Shown piece by piece: positions 1-5,826 of a stretch of 13,176 bases of DNA. The notes beneath the pieces were generated by a model. It had not been told where the DNA came from. It was given only the letters and a program-made list of their open reading frames with translations, and searched no databases. Position 1 is the stretch's first letter. Each line of letters starts with the position of its first letter. Origin of the DNA: a bacterium HR20 (lineage in GTDB: Bacteria; Bacteroidota; Ignavibacteria; Kapaibacteriales; NICIL-2); assembly GCA_002898675.1 (NCBI GenBank), contig BEHW01000058.1:1-13176 (forward strand), in the 5' to 3' direction. Both the position numbers and the translations under genes were made by a program.

Positions 1-1151
1 TGTCGGTCGTACTGGTAGCATGCGCCTCGATATCCCGCCAACGGTGGCGGTAATACCCCACGCGCTGGATACGCCATCCCCCGCAAAACGTAGCGCACCA
101 TCCGCTCTCGATCGATTGCGTAGTTGAGCGCCTGTCGGAGCAGAGGCGATCGTGCTAGCGGATTTTGCCGCCCTGCAGGGAGCGTCGTATCGAGCAGAAT
201 GCCGTAATATTCTGTGCTCAGTGCCGGCGCTGACAGCAAGCGATACTTCCCAGCGTACTCGCTTGTCAGCTGACCCTGCTCGTTCAAGAGCACGTGGGCA
301 AATGCTGGGTCCAAACTGGCGAGCATCGCGTAGCGCCCGCGCCGGAACTCAGCAAATTCTGTTCGCTGATCTCGAACGAACTCGACACGAACGGCGCGAA
401 GATACGGAAGCTGGGTGCCATTTTCATCGCGACGCCAATATCGTTCGTTCCGCACCAGCACCAGTTCCCGATCTGGTTTCCACCACCCAAAACGGAACGG
501 GCCTGTCCCCACTGGATGCTCGCCAAACCGTTCGCCGTAGTACTCGACCGCCTCCCGAGGCACAACCCAAGCATAAGGCATTGCCAAAAGCTGCAGAAAT
601 GGTGCAAACGACTCGACAAGTTCGAACTCGATCGTCGTGTCGTTGAGCACACGGATGCCCTCGCAATGCATCGGATGTTCTCCACGACGTGTTGCGTCAT
701 GGAACGCTCGTGCACCTCGAATTCGATCGAGGAATACCCATAGCCCTGGCGATCGTGTACGTGCATCGAGGATGCGCTCGATGGAATAGCGAACATCTCC
801 CGCTGAGCAGCGCCGTGTCCGCTGCGTGCCAAAGCAGGGGTCTTCGTGGAACCAGACGTCCTCACGGAGGACAAAGCGCCAGCGCCGAAGCGTGCTATCG
901 CTGCTCCACCGTTTGGCAAGCGCTGGGATGATCTGCAAGGCTGTATCGAAATCCACCAGCCCGCTATAGAGCTGCTGCCCAACCCACCACGCTGCTTGAT
1001 AGCTTGCCTGCGCGGGGTCGAGCGATGCAATTCCGCTCGGCTCGTTGTACACGAAGATATCAGCTTGGCGTGCCTGAGGCCGCGTGCAGCCGGTATACCA
1101 CCCAGCCACAGCAGCTATCAGCACCAAGCAGGTAAGCCGAACGGTCAGCAC
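1..1151 (-). CDS. ABC-type peptide/solute-binding lipoprotein (SBP_bac_5 family), C-terminus cut by window edge
   Basis: A continuous reading frame of 383 codons runs off the left edge. The protein is likely the extracytoplasmic substrate-binding component of an oligopeptide/dipeptide ABC importer. It begins with a lipoprotein signal: a short hydrophobic stretch with Arg5 and then YTGC, placing the lipidated Cys at residue 22. Family hallmarks follow in order: a phrase giving LDPA near the mature N-terminus, WRFVLREDVWFHED, SAGDVRYSIERILD, HPVGTGPFRF, and LRQALNYAIDRERMV. These match the usual pattern of PF00496 proteins. The start must be GTG at 1151 or later, because the codon directly upstream, in the same frame, is the TAA of pckA. 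This abutting arrangement suggests co-transcription and translational re-initiation. The lipobox is slightly off consensus, with Tyr at -3. Substrate cannot be told, and no permease or ATPase gene is visible here. The family call is firm and the exact start less so. Confidence 0.9.
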   Translation of the reverse strand, partial: MLTVRLTCLVLIAAVAGWYTGCTRPQARQADIFVYNEPSGIASLDPAQASYQAAWWVGQQLYSGLVDFDTALQIIPALAKRWSSDSTLRRWRFVLREDVWFHEDPCFGTQRTRRCSAGDVRYSIERILDARTRSPGLWVFLDRIRGARAFHDATRRGEHPMHCEGIRVLNDTTIEFELVESFAPFLQLLAMPYAWVVPREAVEYYGERFGEHPVGTGPFRFGWWKPDRELVLVRNERYWRRDENGTQLPYLRAVRVEFVRDQRTEFAEFRRGRYAMLASLDPAFAHVLLNEQGQLTSEYAGKYRLLSAPALSTEYYGILLDTTLPAGRQNPLARSPLLRQALNYAIDRERMVRYVLRGMAYPARGVLPPPLAGYRGACYQYDR

Positions 1152-2756
1152 TTAGAGCGAAGCGGTGACCTTCAGCACATCGCGCACCTCTGGCTCGACG
1201 TAGCTGGCGAACTGTTCGAAGTTTTGTTCGAAAAGCCCGACCAGGTAGCGTGCTTTGTCGTCGTATGCGTTGGGATCTGCCCAGGTATTGCGGGGATTGA
1301 GAATTTCGCTGGGGACGCCCTCACATGCTGTCGGAATAGAGAGCCCAAAGAATGGTTCAGTGACAAATTCGACCCCCTCGAGCTTACCTTCCAACGCCGC
1401 GTGCAATAGTGCTCGGGTATAGGCAATCTTCATCCGACTTCCGACGCCGTACGGTCCGCCGCTCCAGCCCGTGTTGACCAGCCACACGGTTGCATTGTGC
1501 TTGAGCATCCGCTCGCGGAGCATGTTCGCGTAGACCGATGGATGATGCACCATGAACGGCGCGCCAAAGCAGGTCGAAAACGTTGCCGAAGGCTCTTTGA
1601 CACCCGCTTCCGTACCAGCTACGCGTGCTGTGTATCCTGACAGGAAGTGGTACATCGCCTGCTCGGGTGTGAGACGTGCGATCGGTGGCATCACGCCAAA
1701 GGAGTCGCACGTGAGGAAGAAAATGTTCGCCGGATGACCGGCGCGGTTTTCGGGAACGATGTTCGGCAGAAAATCCCGCTTGTACGATGCGCGCGTATTC
1801 TCGGTGATGCTTTGGTCGGCAAGGTCAATGCGGCGCGTGTCGGGGTCATAAACAACGTTTTCGAGAATTGTACCTAACGTTCGCGTCATTTGATAGATCA
1901 GTGGCTCTGCGTGGGGGCTTAGGTTGATGACTTTGGCATAGCAGCCGCCTTCGAAATTGAAGATGCCTTCATCGCTCCAGCCATGTTCGTCATCACCGAT
2001 GAGCGGACGTTCTGGGTCTGTTGACAGGGTTGTCTTGCCCGTGCCCGACAGTCCAAAAAAGAGCGCGACATCACCACGAGAGCCAACGTTCGCCGAACAG
2101 TGCATCGGGAAGACACCCCGCAGCGGCAACAGGTAGTTCAGGATCGTAAAGACTGACTTTTTGATCTCCCCAGCGTAGTGTGTGCCGCCAATGAGCACCA
2201 TGCGCTGTTCGAAGCTGAGCAGAATGAATTTGTGCGACGCGGTCCGATCAATTTCCGGCTGCGCGTGAAAGTTGGGGACGTGGACGATGGTAAAATCTGG
2301 TTTGAACGCTTCGAATTCATCGTCGGCAAGCTCGATGAACATGTTCTTTGCAAAGAGACTATGCCAGGCATGCTCGGTGATGACACGGATGCCGTAGCGA
2401 TACCGCTCGTCGGCGCCAACCCAGCAGTCGTGGACGTACACGTCGCGCCCTTGGAGGTATGCAAAGACGCGGTGTTTGATTCGCTCGAACGCCTCCGGCG
2501 GAAAGGGACGGTTGACCTTTCCCCACCAGACGTGATCTTTCGAGGAAGCTTCTTCGACGATGAATTTATCGTTTGCACTGCGCCCTGTGTTCGGTGCTGT
2601 CATACAGAGCAATGCGCCATGTTCGGAGATCTCTGCCTCCCCAAGGATCACAGCATGTTCGTAGAGCTCTGCTGCTGAGCAGTTGCGATTGATTTCGCCC
2701 AAACCGACAAGCCCCAGATTGGCAAGCTCGGATCGAAGCGCATCAGTGGCGATCAT
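1152..2756 (-). CDS. pckA: Phosphoenolpyruvate carboxykinase (ATP)
   Basis: Catalyses oxaloacetate + ATP to PEP + CO2 + ADP in the cytoplasm, the entry step of gluconeogenesis. With the start at 2756 it is 534 residues, close to the usual 530-540. Visible motifs are GRSANDKFIV (58-67, the oxaloacetate-site Arg in the GRS part), the YAGEIKK metal/substrate segment (194-200), MHCSANVG (218-225), the kinase P-loop GLSGTGKTTLS (235-245), IGDDEHGW (253-260), ENTRASY (319-325) and DPxNT-like NPRNTWADP (487-495). It aligns along its whole length with the E. coli enzyme as I recall it. An upstream in-frame ATG at 2786 would add ten residues (544 aa). I prefer 2756 because a good TAAGTTTG -7 element at 2794-2801 would start transcription almost at 2786. 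The Pro of the usual GRSPxDK motif is Ala here. Divergent from fni. Confidence 0.97.
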   Translation of the reverse strand: MIATDALRSELANLGLVGLGEINRNCSAAELYEHAVILGEAEISEHGALLCMTAPNTGRSANDKFIVEEASSKDHVWWGKVNRPFPPEAFERIKHRVFAYLQGRDVYVHDCWVGADERYRYGIRVITEHAWHSLFAKNMFIELADDEFEAFKPDFTIVHVPNFHAQPEIDRTASHKFILLSFEQRMVLIGGTHYAGEIKKSVFTILNYLLPLRGVFPMHCSANVGSRGDVALFFGLSGTGKTTLSTDPERPLIGDDEHGWSDEGIFNFEGGCYAKVINLSPHAEPLIYQMTRTLGTILENVVYDPDTRRIDLADQSITENTRASYKRDFLPNIVPENRAGHPANIFFLTCDSFGVMPPIARLTPEQAMYHFLSGYTARVAGTEAGVKEPSATFSTCFGAPFMVHHPSVYANMLRERMLKHNATVWLVNTGWSGGPYGVGSRMKIAYTRALLHAALEGKLEGVEFVTEPFFGLSIPTACEGVPSEILNPRNTWADPNAYDDKARYLVGLFEQNFEQFASYVEPEVRDVLKVTASL

Positions 2757-2791
2757 GTGCCGAAAAATCGAGAAAGTGAAACACATCGCGT

Positions 2792-2814
2792 TGCAAACTT
2801 ACAGCATATTTGCA
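2792..2814. promoter_or_regulatory. Dyad TGCAAA-N11-TTTGCA in the pckA/fni divergent promoter region
   Basis: TGCAAA at 2792-2797 and TTTGCA at 2809-2814 form a perfect 6-bp inverted repeat with an 11-bp spacer. Each arm contains the TTTG end of a -7-like element facing opposite ways: TAAGTTTG on minus for pckA and CATATTTG (2805-2812, one mismatch) on plus for fni. The symmetry may simply be two back-to-back -7 elements or may be a regulator site. The fni-side element lacks a TTG at the right spacing. Confidence 0.4.
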
Positions 2815-2822
2815 CCACACAA
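2794..2822 (-). promoter_or_regulatory. Bacteroidota-type promoter for pckA
   Basis: Reading the minus strand, TTG (complement of 2820-2822) is followed after 18 nt by TAAGTTTG (complement of 2794-2801), a full match to the TAnnTTTG -7 element known for the primary sigma factor of Bacteroidota, with the TTG -33 element at an accepted spacing. The -7 element ends 37 nt before ATG 2756. Similar elements lie 34-39 nt before two other genes in this window. No Shine-Dalgarno sequence precedes either candidate start. Confidence 0.6.
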
Positions 2823-2836
2823 CCGAAGTAACAACA

Positions 2837-3898
2837 ATGCTTGCATCGAACCAACCACCAACGCGGAAGGAAGAGCACGTCCGGCTCTGTACGGAGGAAG
2901 ACGTCCGGTACCGCTCGAAGACAACCGGCTTGGAGCGTTATGACTTCGACTACGTTGCGCTGCCGGAGATAGATTTCCAGGAAGTTACGCCGCAGACGAC
3001 GTTCCTTGGACACACGCTTCGACTTCCGCTTATCGTATCCTGTATGACTGGTGGCTACAACGGCGCAACCGCCATCAATGCTGCGCTTGCGCGCCTGTGC
3101 CAGCGGTGGCAGTTGGCGATGGGGCTTGGCTCGATGCGCTCTCTTTTGGAAAGCCACCAGCAGCTCGAAAGCTTCCGTATCGCCCGTGACCAGGCGCCCA
3201 CGATACCGATCATTGCCAATATCGGCGCATCCCAGCTTACGCGGGATGTTCGAGCCGAGGATCTCGAATCGCTAATAAACCTTGTCGGGGCAGACGCGCT
3301 CGCTATCCATCTCAATCCACTGCAAGAGCTGTTGCAGCCCGAAGGCACACCCTACTTCCGCGGCGTCCTTGCAGCAATCGAGCAGCTTGCATCTGTACTG
3401 CCAGTACCGATCATCGTCAAGGAAGTTGGGGCGGGCATTTCCGGCCGGGTTGCCGAGTTGCTCCTTCGCGCTGGTGTTCGATACGTTGATGTAGCCGGAG
3501 CAGGCGGTACCAGCTGGGCAGGCGTCGAGCTCAAACGCAGCACAACCGATCCTAGTACCAACCCGCTTGCAGAGCTCTGGGACTGCGGGATACCGACCGC
3601 TGACTGCATCATCGAGGTTGCAGCGTTGCGATCGAGCTACGATTTTATCCTGATTGCCTCAGGCGGCATAGCGAGCGGATTCGATGCTGCAAAGGCAATC
3701 GCGCTCGGTGCAGATCTTGTCGGTGTGGCACGTCCGCTTTTGCAAGTCTATCAAGATGGCGGTGAAGAAGCGCTCGAACGGTACATTGCCAATTGGGAAC
3801 TCCAGCTCCGCGCAGCTATGTTCGTCAGCGGTGCCCAAACTGTATCCGACCTTCGGAGGGTGCGGTTGCGCCCCCGATCGCCCAATCACAACCGATAA
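2837..3898 (+). CDS. fni: Type 2 isopentenyl-diphosphate delta-isomerase (FMN-dependent)
   Basis: Interconverts isopentenyl and dimethylallyl diphosphate using reduced FMN and Mg2+, supplying the starter unit for prenyl chain synthesis. The 353-residue TIM-barrel protein shows the family signatures: TRKEEHVRLC near the N-terminus (9-18), TTGLERY (29-35), SCMTGG (68-73), GLGSMR (96-101), IANIGASQL (126-134), HLNPLQ..QPEG (158-170), VKEVGAGIS (194-202), the flavin-phosphate loop region AGAGGTSWAGVE (220-231) and ASGGIASGFDAAKA (274-287). The ATG at 2837 is preferred. A TTG at 2810 could add nine residues, but it falls inside the putative -7 element and family members begin close to the TRK motif. 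The stop is five bases before the start of the prenyl synthase, so the two genes are almost certainly one operon making FPP/GGPP-type precursors. Confidence 0.96.
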   Translation: MLASNQPPTRKEEHVRLCTEEDVRYRSKTTGLERYDFDYVALPEIDFQEVTPQTTFLGHTLRLPLIVSCMTGGYNGATAINAALARLCQRWQLAMGLGSMRSLLESHQQLESFRIARDQAPTIPIIANIGASQLTRDVRAEDLESLINLVGADALAIHLNPLQELLQPEGTPYFRGVLAAIEQLASVLPVPIIVKEVGAGISGRVAELLLRAGVRYVDVAGAGGTSWAGVELKRSTTDPSTNPLAELWDCGIPTADCIIEVAALRSSYDFILIASGGIASGFDAAKAIALGADLVGVARPLLQVYQDGGEEALERYIANWELQLRAAMFVSGAQTVSDLRRVRLRPRSPNHNR

Positions 3899-3903
3899 TC
3901 TCG

Positions 3904-4878
3904 ATGGAACAACACTACCGCGATACGATTGAGCAAGCAATTGCGAGAGCGCTCGACCACACCGAATTGCCTCCGATCCTCGATGAGCCTGTCCGCTACG
4001 CGTTAGCCAGTGGGGGCAAACGTCTTCGGCCGCTGATTACGCTCTTGGCTGCAGAAGCCTGCGGGAGCTCGTCTGCCGATGCTGCGCCTGTTGCAGCCGC
4101 AGTCGAAATTCTCCACAACTTTACGCTCATCCACGACGACATCATGGATCGTTCGCCACTGCGACGCGGCCGACCAACAGTTTATCGAGCTTGGGACGAT
4201 GCAACGGCAATTCTCGCAGGGGATACGATGATGGGTATCGCCTATCGTTTGCTCAGCGAGCATTACCCTGCGGAGGTCTGCCAGCACCTTGTGGCGGAGT
4301 GCTCTTCAGCATTTGTGGAAGTGTGCATCGGCCAAGCCGAGGATATTGCATTCCGCACAATGCCATCGGTAACGATGGATGACTACCTCCGCATGATCGG
4401 ACGCAAGACCGCTCGGCTCTTTGCGACTGCAGCAGTTGCAGGGGGAATTGTCGCTCGAGCGTCGCACGATGTGCTTGCTGCACTCCGCACCTATGGTACA
4501 GCACTCGGCATGGCATTCCAAATCCGCGACGATGTGCTCGATCTGTTCGGCTCGCCAGAGTTCGGCAAAGAGCTTGGGCAAGACTTGCGCGAAGGGAAGA
4601 AGACCTTCCCCACCTTGAGCGCTGCTGCCCATGCCACTGATCCGAATGATCTCGCCGCATTTGCAGCGTACTTCGCTGGCACTCCACCAACGGACAGCGA
4701 AGAAATCGCGCAGATGAGAGAACGGTGCCGTCGGCTTGGTGCGCTCGAACATGCCGAGTCGCTCATCGCTAACTATCTCTCCACTGCAAACGCCGCGTTA
4801 GAATCGCACTTGCCATCAACTTCTGCACGTGATAGACTCTGCGCTCTGGCACGTGCAACGCGTAATCGGCAGCTGTAG
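3904..4878 (+). CDS. Short-chain polyprenyl diphosphate synthase (FPP/GGPP synthase type)
   Basis: Condenses IPP with an allylic diphosphate to extend the prenyl chain. The 324-residue all-helical protein carries GGKRLRP (37-43), the first Asp-rich motif DDIMD (78-82) followed by LRRGRPTV, GRKTARLF (167-174), and the second Asp-rich motif FQIRDDVLD (195-203) with GKELGQDLREGKKTFP after it. Five residues before the first DD is Phe73 and four before is Thr74. A bulky residue at -5 usually limits the product to C15-C20, so FPP or GGPP is more likely than a long quinone side chain; this is inference from known product-length determinants. The start at ATG 3904 is five bases after the fni stop. 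Earlier in-frame starts lie within fni and add non-homologous residues. There is no Shine-Dalgarno. The exact gene symbol (ispA, crtE or similar) cannot be settled. Confidence 0.93.
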   Translation: MEQHYRDTIEQAIARALDHTELPPILDEPVRYALASGGKRLRPLITLLAAEACGSSSADAAPVAAAVEILHNFTLIHDDIMDRSPLRRGRPTVYRAWDDATAILAGDTMMGIAYRLLSEHYPAEVCQHLVAECSSAFVEVCIGQAEDIAFRTMPSVTMDDYLRMIGRKTARLFATAAVAGGIVARASHDVLAALRTYGTALGMAFQIRDDVLDLFGSPEFGKELGQDLREGKKTFPTLSAAAHATDPNDLAAFAAYFAGTPPTDSEEIAQMRERCRRLGALEHAESLIANYLSTANAALESHLPSTSARDRLCALARATRNRQL

Positions 4879-4905
4879 CGCCCTTCCAGTCGGTTCCATA
4901 CACAA

Positions 4906-4934
4906 GCGGCACAATGCGAAGTGCATTGTGCCGC
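4906..4934. terminator. Perfect 12-bp hairpin between convergent genes, probable bidirectional terminator
   Basis: GCGGCACAATGC (4906-4917) and GCATTGTGCCGC (4923-4934) are perfect inverted repeats separated by the 5-base loop GAAGT. The element sits in the 84-bp gap between the stop codons of the prenyl synthase (plus) and the sigma factor (minus). Neither strand has a proper T-run after the stem (minus continues TTGTGTATGG), so it is not a textbook rho-independent terminator. It may instead block 3' decay or act as a two-way terminator. Confidence 0.65.
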
Positions 4935-4962
4935 ACGCAAACGCTATCGCTCGAGAAGCTGC

Positions 4963-5568
4963 TTAGGACTCGACTTCCGTTTGGAGGTTTTCGATGTCGT
5001 CGGGCTGCTCTTCGCGGTTGTTGAGCATGTCGTAGAGATAGCCGAGCTTTTTCCGCAGGTGCAGAACGGCATACCGCTTCCGCGCAAGAAGCGTATTGAT
5101 ATTGACGCCAGTTGCTTCGCTCATCTCTCGGAAGGAGACGCCTTCGAACTCATTTTTTTCGAAGACTTCGCGCTGTTCAGGCGGAAGCTCAGCAAGCCCT
5201 TTTTGAACTTCCTCCCAAATCGTCTTCCGGAGGAGTTCTGTGTCGGGCGAGTAGCTTTCGTCGGCGATGAAGTTCTCGAACGACTCGACCCCCTCATCCA
5301 CCTGAGAAGGCGTGAGCATGTCCGAGAACGCATCGGTCTTTTTCTTTCGATACGAGTCAATGATGCGGTTACGCACAGCAGTGAACACCCACGAGGCAAC
5401 GTTTTCGATTGGTTTGTCCACTGTCTGCGCTGCTGCAAGAACATTCGCGAACACATCGTGGAGGATGTCTTCGGCTTCTTCTTGCGTCTTGACCCGCTGC
5501 CGGATAAAGCCAAGTAGCTTCTTCCGATCGGTGCGGTAGAGTTGTTCGAGTTGCTTGGTCAGGTCCAT
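4963..5568 (-). CDS. RNA polymerase sigma factor, sigma-70 family (ECF-like)
   Basis: A 201-residue sigma factor with only regions 2 and 4. Region 2 spans about residues 9-78: LLGFIRQRVKTQEEAEDILHD, then WVFTAVRNRIIDSYRKKK, the -10 recognition and core-binding part. Region 4 is about 115-172: LAELPPEQREVFEKNEFEG and a helix-turn-helix around FREMSEATGVNINTLLARKRY, for -35 contact. An acidic tail follows. ATG 5568 is chosen because AAGGAG (complement of 5575-5580) sits six bases before it, the only clear Shine-Dalgarno in this window. The frame stays open upstream to ATG 5706 (247 aa, adding MARKRVTETEVVQRL and more), so a longer form is possible. The upstream gap is rich in palindromes. No anti-sigma gene is adjacent, and its regulon is unknown. 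Confidence 0.92.
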   Translation of the reverse strand: MDLTKQLEQLYRTDRKKLLGFIRQRVKTQEEAEDILHDVFANVLAAAQTVDKPIENVASWVFTAVRNRIIDSYRKKKTDAFSDMLTPSQVDEGVESFENFIADESYSPDTELLRKTIWEEVQKGLAELPPEQREVFEKNEFEGVSFREMSEATGVNINTLLARKRYAVLHLRKKLGYLYDMLNNREEQPDDIENLQTEVES

Positions 5569-5574
5569 TGCTGG

Positions 5575-5580
5575 CTCCTT
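5575..5580 (-). promoter_or_regulatory. Shine-Dalgarno sequence deciding the sigma-factor start
   Basis: The minus strand reads AAGGAG, six bases (CCAGCA) before ATG 5568. None of the other gene starts in the window has a comparable site, as expected in a lineage where Shine-Dalgarno use is rare. It supports translation from 5568 rather than from the in-frame ATG at 5706. Confidence 0.7.
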
Positions 5581-5607
5581 ACGATCAAATGTGGCACTTC
5601 CGTAGAT

Positions 5608-5639
5608 GCGCTCTCGCGAGCGCGAAACGGTCACCGTTT
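5608..5639 (-). promoter_or_regulatory. Tandem hairpins / palindrome in the sigma-factor leader
   Basis: Two adjacent dyads lie 40-71 bases upstream of ATG 5568. Plus-strand 5625-5639, AAACGGTCACCGTTT, is a perfect 15-bp palindrome (7-bp arms around one base). Positions 5608-5623 form GCGCTC/GAGCGC arms; as minus-strand RNA this is a six-pair GC stem closed by a GCGA (GNRA) tetraloop. They could be an operator plus an RNA structure, or together a leader that gates access to the nearby Shine-Dalgarno. If translation starts at 5706 they are inside codons instead. Confidence 0.45.
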
Positions 5640-5748
5640 GGTCATGCCACGCATCTCCATTGAGTCGTTGAACAACTTCAGTTTCAGTAACACGCTTGCG
5701 CGCCATTTTGTTTCGTTGTGTGGTTGAATTCGTGAAATTACCAGAATT

Positions 5749-5763
5749 TTCTGTGCCACAGAA
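5749..5763. promoter_or_regulatory. Operator-like perfect palindrome TTCTGTGCCACAGAA
   Basis: A perfect 15-bp palindrome (TTCTGTG, centre base, CACAGAA) lies in the 258-bp gap between hutU and the sigma gene. It sits just upstream (minus sense) of a weak -7-like TAATTTCA (complement of 5733-5740), which itself is 26 nt before ATG 5706. It is a plausible binding site for a dimeric regulator, but no regulator is identified. As RNA it would be a poor hairpin since the loop is a single base. Confidence 0.4.
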
Positions 5764-5826
5764 GCATTTCGAGCAAAGTCGGACAATTAGACGCAGCCTG
5801 GAGCCATGCGTTGACAAACTGCAATG

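Noticed and set aside
284..1030. A 248-codon minus-strand open frame and several plus-strand frames in the left region
   Set aside because: The peptide-binding protein is read in a different minus-strand frame that is open to the window edge and carries clear family motifs; the others are shadows.
2810..2836. TTG start for fni adding nine residues
   Set aside because: The codon falls in the putative -7 element, and family members start near the TRKxxH motif, so ATG 2837 is better.
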